NCBI GenBank assembly: GCA_020632665.1
Contig: JACKFC010000010.1
Location: forward strand, 83,618-147,617
Source: Deltaproteobacteria bacterium
GTDB lineage: Bacteria; Myxococcota_A; UBA9042
Length of the DNA: 64,000 bases
Direction of reading: 5' to 3'
A program made the position numbers and the translations under genes. A model generated the notes under the pieces. It made no database searches and was not told the DNA's origin. It saw only the letters and a list, made by a program, of their open reading frames with translations. Shown piece after piece: positions 1-8,219 of the stretch. The number at the start of each line of letters is the position of its first letter. Within the stretch, counting starts at the first letter, position 1.

Positions 1-998
1 ACGCCGTCTTTGCAGGTCGTCTCGCCGGGTGTGCAGACCTTCGCCAGGCAGGCGCCGTCCTTGCACGCCTCGTCAGCCTTGCAGGGCGTCGCGGCGCCGA
101 GGCCGACGCCGCGGGCGTTGCAGACCTTGACGCCGTCGCTCGTGCACACCTTCTCGCCCGGGGCGCAGATCTTCGGCTTGCACGCGCCTTCGTAGCAGGC
201 TTCAGTCGCCTTGCAGGCGCTGCTCTCGTAGCCCGAACCCTCGGCGTTGCAGCCGCCCAGCTCGGTCGGCGAATTGCATTGGGTCTGCCCCGCGGTGCAG
301 ACGTCCGGGACGCAGACGCCCTGCTTGCAGAAGCGCGCGTCGACGCAATCGTCGGCGCTGGTGCACTCGGCGCACAGGCCGCTGCTCTTGTCGCAGACGC
401 CGCCGACGACGGCGCAATCCTTGCTCGACGTGCACTCCGGCGGCTTGGCGACGCAGTGGCCGAGCTTGCAGATCTGCCCGCTCCCGGTGCAGTCGCCGTC
501 GGCGAGGCAATCGACGCAATGGCCGGCGTCCTTGTCGCAGACCGCGTCGTCGGCGATGCACTCCTTGTCGCTGGTGCACGCGATCGCCGCGCCACACGCC
601 TTGCCCAAGCACACGGTGCCAGCGGCGCAGTCGCCGTCCTGCAGGCAGGCGACGCATACGCCGGCGGCGAAATCGCACACCGGAACGGGCGCCTTGCAGT
701 CGCCGATCGCCGCGCACGAGATCGGCCCAGCGTCGACCGAGCCACCGTCGCCGCCGGTGGTCTCAGCTGCGGTGTCGCTGCCGGAGCCGTCGCCGAGCTT
801 GCCGTCGACGCCCTGCTGCACGTCGATCGCGCCGACGTCCACGATCGCGCCGTCCTGCGCCGCGTCGGCGACGTCCGGTCCTGGCTGCGTGCTGTCGCCG
901 CCGCCGTTGCCGCAGCCGGTGATCGCCGTGAGAGCCAGCACCAGCGGCAAGGTGCGCACGGCGAGACGTCGCTGGTCGCGGGAGGGATTTGCAATCAT
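1..998 (-). CDS. cysteine-rich lipoprotein, 3' end outside the window
   Basis: The reading frame is open from the ATG at 998 to the window edge, so at least 332 residues are present and the C-terminus is missing. The N-terminus is a lipoprotein signal: basic start, hydrophobic LPLVLALTAIT, then lipobox ITGC at about residue 28. An Asp/Gly/Ala-rich linker of about 65 residues follows. After that come short repeats of two kinds: C-x4-DC-x5-C-x8-C units, then C-x-PGE-x2-C-x2-DG-x-K-x-C units. Repeats like these are common in myxobacterial outer-surface proteins, where they are thought to be disulfide-rich stalks. No catalytic domain is visible in the part shown. The opposite strand also carries long open frames, but only the minus frame gives a signal peptide and a regular cysteine periodicity. 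Function unknown. Confidence 0.85.
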   Translation of the reverse strand, partial: MIANPSRDQRRLAVRTLPLVLALTAITGCGNGGGDSTQPGPDVADAAQDGAIVDVGAIDVQQGVDGKLGDGSGSDTAAETTGGDGGSVDAGPISCAAIGDCKAPVPVCDFAAGVCVACLQDGDCAAGTVCLGKACGAAIACTSDKECIADDAVCDKDAGHCVDCLADGDCTGSGQICKLGHCVAKPPECTSSKDCAVVGGVCDKSSGLCAECTSADDCVDARFCKQGVCVPDVCTAGQTQCNSPTELGGCNAEGSGYESSACKATEACYEGACKPKICAPGEKVCTSDGVKVCNARGVGLGAATPCKADEACKDGACLAKVCTPGETTCKDG

Positions 999-1067
999 GA
1001 CGAGATCCCCGCGTCGAGCCCGCTGCCTTTGCGCTCGACGCCTCATATCGTTGATGGTCGAGCGACT

Positions 1068-1703
1068 CTACGTTTCGCGGGGCCCGCGCGCAACAACGCG
1101 AACTTCGTCACCGACCGCGACCTCGCCCGGGCGCAGCACACGCAAGAATAGGCCGCGCAGCCGCGACGCCTTCCACTGCTCGTCCGCCGTCAGCCGCATC
1201 GCGTCGATGCCGAAGCGCTGGGTGTAGAGCTTGCACCCCGTGTGGGCCTTCTCCGTCACTTCGCACGCTGCCGCGCCGACCTGGAGCACGCTGCCGACCG
1301 GCAGGTTCGCCTCCGAGAGGTCGAGGTCGAGCAGCAGGTTGTCGCCGGGCAGCGTGAGGTCTTGGCCGTTGCAGACCGCGCGTGCGACGCCGGCGTCCAT
1401 CACCGAGAGCTGGTTCGCCGTACCGTATTTGTTGGCTGGGTCCCAGCGGTCACCCGGGAGCGGCGTGTTCGGCTGCAGCAGGACGCGCGCGGGCGTGCTG
1501 CGCGCGTGATCGACAGCGCGGGCGACCAGCAGGACGACCCGCCCCACGTCGCGCGGTGGCCGATGTGCGCGCAGCGTCGCGATCAGCGCCTCGCGTGGCA
1601 GGTGCAGCGCCGGATCGCCTGCGGGGACGGGGAGGATGGCCTCGGCGTCGATGGCGTCGCCGTTTGTTGCGTCTTCGGTCTTCTCTACAGGCTCACGTCG
1701 CAC
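1068..1703 (-). CDS. MOSC-domain protein
   Basis: 211 residues. The core matches the MOSC fold (C-terminal domain of molybdenum cofactor sulfurases and of YiiM-type proteins): NQLSVMDAGVARAV, PGDNLLLDLDLSEANLP, VGSVLQVGAA, then CEVTEKAHTGCKLYTQRFG. The cysteine in HTGC lies where MOSC proteins carry their conserved cysteine. The family handles sulfur or reduces N-hydroxylated substrates with molybdenum cofactor; the substrate here is unknown. The first 50 residues are not MOSC-like and begin acidic. The start is GTG at 1703, inside the last codons of the upstream C45 hydrolase gene (19-base overlap), so translation is probably coupled and the pair forms one transcript. No downstream start is better placed. 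Confidence 0.8.
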   Translation of the reverse strand: MRREPVEKTEDATNGDAIDAEAILPVPAGDPALHLPREALIATLRAHRPPRDVGRVVLLVARAVDHARSTPARVLLQPNTPLPGDRWDPANKYGTANQLSVMDAGVARAVCNGQDLTLPGDNLLLDLDLSEANLPVGSVLQVGAAACEVTEKAHTGCKLYTQRFGIDAMRLTADEQWKASRLRGLFLRVLRPGEVAVGDEVRVVARGPRET

Positions 1704-3493
1704 AGCTGCACCCCGACCGTGACGCTGCGCGGGTCCACGCGGCGGGTCGCCGCGCGTTGGTAGGGCGCCACGCGCGGATGGTGGACGCCGGCGAGCTCGC
1801 GGCGCAAGGCCTCGGCGCGTCGGCGTTGTCCGGCCCCCTCTGCCGCCAGCGCGGCGAAGTGCAGCAGCCGGGCGCGGCCGAAAGGTCCCTTTTCGCTCGC
1901 GAGGCCGGCCTCGAATTGTGCTTCGGCCGTCTGCCAGTGGCCGCGCGTCAGGGCGAATCCGCCGGCCAGTAGGCGGTAGCTCGCCTCGGTCGGGTCGAGG
2001 TGGACGGCCGCGTCGATGGCGTCCTGCACCCGCACCGCCGGGCCGGCAGAGGCTTCGAGGCGCGCGGCTTCGAGCAGGTGGGCGTAGGCGCGGCCGCGGT
2101 CGCCGTGGCGGAACGCGGCGCCAGGGGCGTTCGGATCTGCGGCGAATGTGGCGCGCAGCTCGCCGACCTCGAGGCTGCGGACCGAGGGCGCGTCATCCCA
2201 GCGCCACGGCACGCTGATCCAGGGGCCGTGGCCGGTCGGCACCGCGCCGACCGAGACCAGCGTGCGCTGGCCGATCGGGTCGATCACCACCGAGTGCACG
2301 CCATTGCTCTGCGCCAAGACGCCGCCGGCGGCGCGCAGGCTGCCTTCGACCTCGGGATCTTCGTGGCTGCCGAGCAACGTCGCGATCGCCTCTGCCGAGA
2401 GCCCCTCACCACCGAGGCCACGCAGGGCTTGCCGGCGCAGCGCCATGTGGCGGCCGTCCGAGTGCATGATCCAGCCCATCGAGGGCTCGAGCTCGCCCGA
2501 CTGCAGCGCGCTGCTCTGGTAGCGGTTGGTGCAGGCCAAGAAGGGCTCGCCCGGGTTGGCGTGGGTCACGGTCACGGCCTTGGCGGTGAGCTCGACCAGC
2601 ACGGCGCGGCGCTCGATCCCGCTCGCGACCACGATCCCCCAACTCGAGGCGACCGCCGCCTCGCGGGCGATCGCGACGGCCTCGTCGATGGTCGCGGCGC
2701 GGCGGATCATCTCGTGCACCAGGTCGACGGCGAGCCGGCCGTCCCAGCGCACGTCTTGGTGGAAGCGGGTGTGGATGGTGATGCACAGCCCCGCCTCGTT
2801 CCAGACGCTGACGCAGGGCGCGTCGGCGCCGCGGGTGGTGACGAATCCGTAGCGCAGGCCCTCGGTCGGGGTGGCGAAGGCGATGACCGGCGCAGACTCC
2901 CAGACGCCCGTGCCGGGGAAGTCGAAATTGCGGCCGAGCAGCAGCTCGCCGTCTGCGCTCGCCGGCCCCCAGACCGCGAGCGTGCTGCACGCGCCGGGCA
3001 CCAGCGCCGACCAGCGCCGCCCCACGGCCGGGACCCGCAGCTTGCCGGCGACGCCGATCACGTTCTGCAGCAGGTCCATCACGCCGAGGAAGGTGGCGTC
3101 CTCTTCGGGCCGGCCGAGCGCTTGGTAGAAGCGACGCGAGCGTTCGCGCAACGCCGCGGGCCGACGCCGCTCGAGTCGGGCGAGCAGGGCTTCGCTGACC
3201 CCGCCGAGCAGCAGCGGCACGCCGAGCTGCGCGGGGTGGGCGTGGGCGCCGGCGACCATCCGCTCGGCCATGCCGGGGTAATAGTCCAAGATCTGCTCGA
3301 AGCCACCTTCGCCGCGGAGCAGCTCGCCGTGCTGCTCGCCCATCGCGCGCTGATCGCCGCGGAGTTGCACCACCAAGGGCGGCAAGGTCGGCGCGCGCTC
3401 GGCCATCGGCGGGCCCTGCCACGCGGCATCGAGGGCGCGCTTGCGCTCGGCCACCCGGCGGAATTGCTGCTTCGTCACTTCGATCGCCCGCAT
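1685..3493 (-). CDS. C45-family autoproteolytic acyltransferase/hydrolase with TPR-like C-terminus
   Basis: 602 residues from the ATG at 3493, preceded by a strong GGGGAGG ribosome site; a GTG directly upstream at 3496 is possible. The middle matches the acyl-CoA:6-aminopenicillanate acyltransferase / C45 peptidase family: VPGACSTLAVWG, then DGELLLGRNFDFPG. In this family the chain cuts itself before the cysteine (here about C169), which becomes the N-terminal nucleophile and hydrolyses or transfers amide-linked acyl groups. A later NGVHSVVIDP stretch also fits. Residues about 470-590 are alanine-rich helices resembling tetratricopeptide repeats, not part of the basic C45 fold. No signal peptide is evident, so it is probably cytoplasmic. 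It lies between a TetR gene and a MOSC gene, all on one strand, and a perfect palindrome sits 56 bases before its start, suggesting TetR control. Substrate unknown. Confidence 0.8.
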   Translation of the reverse strand: MRAIEVTKQQFRRVAERKRALDAAWQGPPMAERAPTLPPLVVQLRGDQRAMGEQHGELLRGEGGFEQILDYYPGMAERMVAGAHAHPAQLGVPLLLGGVSEALLARLERRRPAALRERSRRFYQALGRPEEDATFLGVMDLLQNVIGVAGKLRVPAVGRRWSALVPGACSTLAVWGPASADGELLLGRNFDFPGTGVWESAPVIAFATPTEGLRYGFVTTRGADAPCVSVWNEAGLCITIHTRFHQDVRWDGRLAVDLVHEMIRRAATIDEAVAIAREAAVASSWGIVVASGIERRAVLVELTAKAVTVTHANPGEPFLACTNRYQSSALQSGELEPSMGWIMHSDGRHMALRRQALRGLGGEGLSAEAIATLLGSHEDPEVEGSLRAAGGVLAQSNGVHSVVIDPIGQRTLVSVGAVPTGHGPWISVPWRWDDAPSVRSLEVGELRATFAADPNAPGAAFRHGDRGRAYAHLLEAARLEASAGPAVRVQDAIDAAVHLDPTEASYRLLAGGFALTRGHWQTAEAQFEAGLASEKGPFGRARLLHFAALAAEGAGQRRRAEALRRELAGVHHPRVAPYQRAATRRVDPRSVTVGVQLCDVSL

Positions 3494-3521
3494 CACGAAC
3501 CTCCCCGTTCCACTTCCGGCC

Positions 3522-4229
3522 TCAATCCCAGCTCATCCAATCCGGCTTTTTCTCGACACTCCGTCGAGAAATATCCACCGCCGCTCTCACCTGCACCGCC
3601 TCTTCGACCTGCGCCGCCTCTTCGACCTGTGCCGCGCCGTCACGCCGCAAGGGCTCCAGCACAGCCGTCACGAAGGCCTCGACCAGCGCCGCCGCGTCGA
3701 TCCCGCGGACCAGGCCGTGAACCAGCGCGCCATCGAGCGTCGCTGCGCAGAGGTCGACCACGGCCGCCGCGTCGCAGGCCGCGACCTGGCCCTGCGCAAC
3801 GCCACGCTGCAGCTCCGCCACCGCTCCCTCGAAGAGCGGCGCGAAGCGCTCTCGAAACGTCGCCAGCGTCTCGTCCTTGCTGCCAGGCCGCGCCGTCGCC
3901 CACAGCTGCAGCAGCACGGCGAGCAGATCCGGATCTGCCCGGTAGAAGCCGACCGTTGCCCGCATCCATGCCGCCAGCGCATCCAGCGGATGCTCCACCT
4001 CGGCCACCGCGTTGGCGATCGCGATGCCCTGCCGCTCCAGCACGATCTCCAGCACATGCTCGAACAGCTCGGGCAACCCCTTGAAATACCAATACAGCGC
4101 GCTGCGCCCCATGCCGAGGTCGGAGGCGATCTCCGCCATCGAGACGCCGACGACACCGCGTGCTCGCAGCGCTTCGAATGCCGCGAGCACGACCGCCTCG
4201 TGCTTCTCTTCGTCGACCGGCCGGGCCAT
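3522..4229 (-). CDS. TetR/AcrR-family transcriptional regulator
   Basis: 235 residues from the ATG at 4229, which follows GGGAGTGGAG. An upstream in-frame start at 4313 would place the operator-like repeats inside the coding region, so I reject it. The N-terminus is a TetR helix-turn-helix: VSMAEIASDLGMGRSALYWY at about residues 29-48, preceded by helix 1 (EAVVLAAFEALRARG). The rest is an alanine/leucine-rich helical ligand-binding domain. The last 40 residues hold an odd duplicated segment, AAQVEEAAQVEEAVQV. Three palindromes with core CTCGAC-N5-GTC lie over its own promoter (two) and between it and the hydrolase gene (one), so it probably represses itself and the hydrolase/MOSC pair, perhaps sensing the hydrolase's substrate. 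Confidence 0.9.
   Translation of the reverse strand: MARPVDEEKHEAVVLAAFEALRARGVVGVSMAEIASDLGMGRSALYWYFKGLPELFEHVLEIVLERQGIAIANAVAEVEHPLDALAAWMRATVGFYRADPDLLAVLLQLWATARPGSKDETLATFRERFAPLFEGAVAELQRGVAQGQVAACDAAAVVDLCAATLDGALVHGLVRGIDAAALVEAFVTAVLEPLRRDGAAQVEEAAQVEEAVQVRAAVDISRRSVEKKPDWMSWD
3549..3571. promoter_or_regulatory. putative TetR operator 1 (perfect palindrome)
   Basis: TTTCTCGAC, 5-base spacer, GTCGAGAAA: a perfect 9-base inverted repeat. It lies in the last codons of the TetR gene and 56 bases upstream of the C45 hydrolase start, where it could control that gene. The arm sequence recurs in two further sites upstream of the TetR gene. I found no clear hydrolase promoter beside it. 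Confidence 0.55.
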
Positions 4230-4261
4230 CTCCACTCCCACAGCACCGAGCGTGACCGTAG

Positions 4262-4284
4262 TTCCTCGACGCATTGTCAGGTTA
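4262..4284. promoter_or_regulatory. putative TetR operator 2 (imperfect)
   Basis: TTCCTCGAC, 5-base spacer, GTCAGGTTA. It has the same spacing and GAC/GTC core as the perfect site at 3549, with five of nine arm pairs. It would cover the -10 and transcription start of the TetR promoter. Confidence 0.4.
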
Positions 4285-4306
4285 TTATTTCTCGACGAGG
4301 TGTCAA
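4279..4306 (-). promoter_or_regulatory. promoter of the TetR gene
   Basis: TTGACA (4306-4301), 16-base spacer, TAACCT (4284-4279) on the minus strand. This puts the start of transcription near 4272, about 43 bases before the ATG. The -35 is a consensus match and lies inside operator 3, which fits autorepression. Confidence 0.55.
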
Positions 4307-4310
4307 GGAA
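4288..4310. promoter_or_regulatory. putative TetR operator 3 (imperfect)
   Basis: TTTCTCGAC, 5-base spacer, GTCAAGGAA: its left arm is identical to that of the 3549 site and seven of nine arm pairs are kept. It overlaps the -35 hexamer of the TetR promoter and starts 26 bases from operator 2. Confidence 0.5.
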
Positions 4311-4396
4311 CAAAGGTCAACCTCACCCCGCCTCGCCGCAGAGGTCGAAGCCGAAGCGAAGGCGAACGCCAAAGCGGACCGAGCCCAACGAAGAAA

Positions 4397-4433
4397 GCCT
4401 CGCCTCGGGCCCGATTGGAACCCGAGACGAGGC
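4397..4433 (-). terminator. stem-loop after the DUF2330 gene
   Basis: GCCTCGCCTCGGG, 11-base loop, CCCGAGACGAGGC: 12 of 13 pairs. On the minus strand it lies 28 bases past the stop codon at 4461 and is followed by TTTCTTCG, only moderately U-rich. It separates the DUF2330 gene from the TetR promoter. Confidence 0.55.
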
Positions 4434-4460
4434 GTAATTCCTCGCGCGGTCGCGACCTGG

Positions 4461-6617
4461 CTAGTTCGTGCTGCCGAAGAGGCGGCGGCGGAGCAGGAGC
4501 AGCCCTGCGGCCAGGAGCACGAGCCAAGCAAGGGCTCCGTTGCTGCTGCCGGTCGGCGCGGCGGTGCAGCCGCCTTCGCTCTTGCGCGGGGTGGTGTCGG
4601 TGCCGCCGCCGCCGCTGCTGCCGTCGAGGCCGGTGCCGGTGCCGTCGTTGGCGGTGCTGCCGGCGTCGGTATCACCGCCGTTGCTGGCGTCGGTGTCGCC
4701 ACCACCGCTGGGCGGCAGCTTGCCGTCGACCCAACCGGCGCGGGCTTTGTCGCACCAGCCGGGCTTCTTCCAGACGCCGAGCTTGGTGACTTTTTCGTCC
4801 GAGGCCGGCGGCTTCCAGAAGTTCGGCGTGTTGAGCGCGAGCTTGGTGGCGGGCGAGGGCGTGCCGGGCAGGGCGCCGGCGATGGCGGTGTCGACCAGTT
4901 CGACTTGGGCGACGGGCACCGGGATGGGCTTGCCGCTCTCGTCGAGGACGTCGATCCGTTGGGCGAAGGGCGAATCGCCCCAGCGCGAGTCGTTGGCGCT
5001 GGTCGAGGTGCCGATCGGGAAGAGATAGGAGCCGACGCCGGGGATCTCGACGCGGGTATGCGAGGCCGGCAGCCAGCCGTCGTCGCAGACCTGCCAGGTC
5101 TTGGCGGTGCGGTCACGCTCCACCATCGGCAGCTCGGCGTTGAAGCCGAAGACCGGGTCGCGGTCCATCTCGGTCGGGCCGATCTTCATCACCAGGCGCG
5201 TCGCGACGGGCGCGGCGGCGAACTGCTCGCGGAGCTCACGCAGCGGCGCGACGATCTCCTTCTGCAGCCCAGCGGCGAAGGCCTTGCCGTCCGCGGGCAC
5301 CAGCTTGGCGTCCTTGGCCTCCCAGGTGGCCGAGGGCGAGAAGAACGACTCGCCGGCGGGGATGCAGGTGTCGTTGCCGATCGGCGAGAAGGTATTGCCC
5401 GACCAGATCGAGCCGCAGGCCCAGAGCTGCGCCAGCGCGGCGGGGCCGTCCTTCAGCCCGAAGGTCTTGAAGATCGGCTCCACGATGCCCGCCTTCTCGA
5501 CGAAGATCTTCGCCGCGTCGGGGTGCAGCCACGGCGTCTTGCTGCCGCCGGGGTCGGCGTTGTAGAGGCCGATCGCGAGGTCGTAGGCGTTGGTCGCCTC
5601 GGCCGCCCACTTGGTGTCGAGCAGCGCGTCCGACGGCAGGCCCTTCGCGGCGTCGCTGCCCTTCTGCGCCGACTCGGTGAGGAAGGCGCGGCCAGCGGCC
5701 TCGTCGATCGCCGCGGCGACGACCTGCTCGTAGTTGTTCGCCCCCGAGAGCCAGTTGATGCGCGCGAGGTTGAGCTCGACGTGCATCATATTCTTCGGGA
5801 TCGCGCGGCCGGTGCCGGCCAGGGTCACCACCACGTTCAGGTCGTCGGTGGCGGCGATGCTGGTCAGGCGCAGCGGCACGCACGGCTCGGCGTCGTGCAT
5901 CTCCAGGACGACGGGGCGGATCTGCTCGATGCCCTTGCCGTTCTGCAGCTTGATCGCGACGAAGACGTCGCCCTTGTCGGCGTGGCTCTGGATGATCGGC
6001 GTCGCGCTGGTCGGCGTCTTGTAGCCGCGCGTATCGAGCCACTCCTGCAGCTTGCTCGCGTCGCTGCCCTTGATCACCGAGTAATCGTAGGGGCCGGCCT
6101 GGCCCTGGTCGAGGATCGTGACGCCGCCAGCGGTGCCGCCGTCCGAGCTCCCCGCGTCGGCGCCGCTATTCGGCCCGCCGCCCGCTGCGTCCGTCACTCC
6201 GCCCCATTGGAAGTCATCATCGCAGCCGTCGGACGGGTCGCGGCAATTCTCGTTGCCCATCGGCTTGGTCAGGTAGCGCGCCGCCGTGGCGCCGTCGAGC
6301 ATGTCCAGGCCCACGGTCGTGCCCACCGTCACCGTCGGCTGCTTCGGCAGCGGCAGCACCCAGCCGAAGTCCTGCGCCGCGCCGGTGTAGCGCACCTCGA
6401 CCCAGACCCGGCTCGTCTTGCTCGCCTCGTCGCGCATGAAGACCACGCGCTCGGCGCTCTGCAACACCGCCTGACCCGAACCGACCTGCCCGGGCGGTGG
6501 CGGCAGCACCGGCGAGAAACACCCGCCGCACGCCCAAGCCAGCCCCGGCGTCATCGCCAGAACCAGGACCACCATCATCCACCCGGCGCGCTCGGCACCT
6601 CGCATCCACGTCCGCAT
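4461..6617 (-). CDS. DUF2330 secreted protein with MYXO-CTERM anchor
   Basis: 718 residues from the ATG at 6617, after GAGGGAGCAGACG. A signal peptide (about residues 1-27, MMVVLVLAMTPGLAWA) is followed by CGGCFSPVLPPPPGQ. The segment SAERVVFMRDEASKTSRVWV and then FGWVLPLPKQPTVTVG is characteristic of DUF2330 proteins, whose function is unknown. The body to about residue 640 has long beta-type stretches. A Gly/Asp/Ser/Thr linker follows, then EGGC, a hydrophobic helix (ALAWLVLLAAGLLLL) and RRR: the MYXO-CTERM sorting signal that myxobacteria use for processing and retention at the cell surface. It stands alone, with a 171-base gap to the oxidoreductase gene and a terminator-like stem after it. 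Confidence 0.88.
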   Translation of the reverse strand: MRTWMRGAERAGWMMVVLVLAMTPGLAWACGGCFSPVLPPPPGQVGSGQAVLQSAERVVFMRDEASKTSRVWVEVRYTGAAQDFGWVLPLPKQPTVTVGTTVGLDMLDGATAARYLTKPMGNENCRDPSDGCDDDFQWGGVTDAAGGGPNSGADAGSSDGGTAGGVTILDQGQAGPYDYSVIKGSDASKLQEWLDTRGYKTPTSATPIIQSHADKGDVFVAIKLQNGKGIEQIRPVVLEMHDAEPCVPLRLTSIAATDDLNVVVTLAGTGRAIPKNMMHVELNLARINWLSGANNYEQVVAAAIDEAAGRAFLTESAQKGSDAAKGLPSDALLDTKWAAEATNAYDLAIGLYNADPGGSKTPWLHPDAAKIFVEKAGIVEPIFKTFGLKDGPAALAQLWACGSIWSGNTFSPIGNDTCIPAGESFFSPSATWEAKDAKLVPADGKAFAAGLQKEIVAPLRELREQFAAAPVATRLVMKIGPTEMDRDPVFGFNAELPMVERDRTAKTWQVCDDGWLPASHTRVEIPGVGSYLFPIGTSTSANDSRWGDSPFAQRIDVLDESGKPIPVPVAQVELVDTAIAGALPGTPSPATKLALNTPNFWKPPASDEKVTKLGVWKKPGWCDKARAGWVDGKLPPSGGGDTDASNGGDTDAGSTANDGTGTGLDGSSGGGGTDTTPRKSEGGCTAAPTGSSNGALAWLVLLAAGLLLLRRRLFGSTN

Positions 6618-6788
6618 CGTCTGCTCCCTCTCGCGTCCACCCCACCCGGGGACGGCTTCCGAATCACTGCGCTCCCATGAAGCACATCTCGTGCCGTCGC
6701 CGCGCAGTCTGGGCACCACGCGCCGAAATTCAAGACCTTGGCGATTTTGCATCGACGCAGGCTGCGCCGCGGAGTGTCGCAAAGTCCA

Positions 6789-8024
6789 TCACTGTGTGCA
6801 AGTTTTCGACATCCGGGCCCGAGCGGTGGCGACGTCGAGCAGCCGGGCGCGGCTGGTGTCGCCGTCTGGCAGCAGCGGGAAGCGGCGCAGCGTATGGCGG
6901 TGCGGCGCGACGGCGGGCGCGTCGAGCCAAGCAGGCGCTGCGTCGAGGACGCTGGCGGCGACGACTTCGCCCGCGGCGAGGCCGCAGCTGATGCCGTAGC
7001 CGCCGAGCCCGGCGCAGAGGTGCAGGCCGGGGGCTTCGGCGTCCGGGCCGAGCATCGGCGCGCGGTCCGGCGCGAAGGTGCGCAGGCCGGACCAGCCGCC
7101 GCGCAGGCGGACGCCGGCGAGGGTGGGGAAGAGGCGCTGCGCCTTGGCGTGGAAGAGGGCGATGGCGCGCGGGTCGGGGGCGAGGCGGGAGGCGGCGCCC
7201 GGCCGCGGCGGGTCGAGGGCTTCGTCGCAGGCCGAGACGAGGAAGCCGCCGGCCTCGGGGCGGGCGTAGAGGCCGGCGTCGTCGAGCCAGATCCATGGCG
7301 CGTCCGGATGCGAGCCGGGGTGGCGCTCCGTCTGCAGCAACGTCCGCCGCAGCGGCAGCAGCGGGCGCCACAGCCCGACGCTGGCGCACAGGCCGGCGGT
7401 CCAGGCGCCGGCGGCGAGGACCACGGCGCCGGCGTCGAGCGCCGTGCCGTCGGCGAGCTGCACGCCGACGATTCGTTCGCCGTCGCGACGCAGCGCGGCC
7501 ACCGGCGCCTCGGTGCGCAGCGTGGCGCCGTGGCGGCGGGCGCGGGCGAGCAGGCCGCGGCAGAGGGCGTGGGCGTCGGCGACCCGGGCCTCGGCGTCGT
7601 ACCAGCCGAGCTTGGCGGGGCAGCCCTGGAGCAGTGGGCTCTGCACCGCCGCGGCGATGGCGGCCGGTCCGTCGAGGCGTTTGATCGCGACGCCGAGGGC
7701 GTGCAGGTGGGCCGCGGCGTCGTGCAGCCGCATCGGCTCGTGGCCGAGCAGGAGCAGCGCGCCCGAGCGGCGGCTGACCGGGGCGTCGGCGAAGTCCGGG
7801 TCGGCGTCGAGGTCGAGCAGGGCTTCGTGGGTGCGACGGGCGAGGGCGCGCTCGATCGGATCGTCGCCCAGCCGACGGACCATGCCGGCGTTCTGGCTGC
7901 TGGCCTCGGCGCCGATCTGTGTGCCGGCTTCGAGCAAGAGCACGCGCGCGCCTCGACGGGCGAGGGCATCGGCGGTCGCGAGGCCAGCGACGCCGGCGCC
8001 GACGATCAGGACGTCTGGATGCAT
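6789..8024 (-). CDS. FAD-dependent oxidoreductase (DAO / glycine-oxidase type)
   Basis: 411 residues. The N-terminal dinucleotide fold is DVLIVGAGVAGLATADALARRG with GxGxxG at residues 9-14 and an acidic residue ending beta-2 (LLLEAG). Residues RLGDDPIERALARRT and the C-terminal GGWSGLRTFAPDRAPMLGPD, then GLGGYGISCGLAAGEVVA, match the DAO family of amine or amino-acid oxidases, which pass hydride from a C-N bond to FAD and then to oxygen. The covalent-FAD histidine pattern of sarcosine oxidases is not evident. Substrate not assignable. ATG at 8024 with GGAG nearby. The upstream intergenic region is filled by a hairpin array, so this gene is probably transcribed separately from the next gene upstream. 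Confidence 0.85.
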   Translation of the reverse strand: MHPDVLIVGAGVAGLATADALARRGARVLLLEAGTQIGAEASSQNAGMVRRLGDDPIERALARRTHEALLDLDADPDFADAPVSRRSGALLLLGHEPMRLHDAAAHLHALGVAIKRLDGPAAIAAAVQSPLLQGCPAKLGWYDAEARVADAHALCRGLLARARRHGATLRTEAPVAALRRDGERIVGVQLADGTALDAGAVVLAAGAWTAGLCASVGLWRPLLPLRRTLLQTERHPGSHPDAPWIWLDDAGLYARPEAGGFLVSACDEALDPPRPGAASRLAPDPRAIALFHAKAQRLFPTLAGVRLRGGWSGLRTFAPDRAPMLGPDAEAPGLHLCAGLGGYGISCGLAAGEVVAASVLDAAPAWLDAPAVAPHRHTLRRFPLLPDGDTSRARLLDVATARARMSKTCTQ

Positions 8025-8054
8025 GGACTCCGGGCTGGGGTCAGCGGGGCGACT

Positions 8055-8102
8055 AGAGACGCGACCAGAAAATGCAGTGTCGCATTTTCTGGTCGAGTCT
8101 CT
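8055..8102. terminator. long bidirectional stem-loop
   Basis: Arms of 21 bases (8055-8075 and 8082-8102) pair at 20 positions around a 6-base loop. The stem has A-rich and T-rich faces (AGAAAATGC / GCATTTTCT) typical of terminators that work both ways. It lies 31 bases before the oxidoreductase start. Confidence 0.5.
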
Positions 8103-8182
8103 CTACTGTTCTCTGGGGGGCTAGGCGCCCCCAGGTCGCGAGAAGCGTGGTTCTCGCGAACCTTCCCCCTCCACGAGCCGCG

Positions 8183-8211
8183 TCAAAAAGTCGCCCGGGG
8201 CGACTTTTTGA
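8183..8211. terminator. bidirectional terminator after the 8220-8900 gene
   Basis: TCAAAAAGTCGCC, 3-base loop CGG, GGCGACTTTTTGA: a perfect 13-base stem with five A and five T at its base, the usual form of a bidirectional intrinsic terminator. It starts 9 bases past the stop codon of the upstream minus-strand gene. Confidence 0.65.
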
Positions 8212-8219
8212 TCGCGTCT

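Noticed and set aside
4229..4313. TetR start at 4313
   Set aside because: It would encode 28 unrelated residues and put the promoter and two operators inside the gene; the ATG at 4229 has a ribosome site and starts a normal TetR N-terminus.
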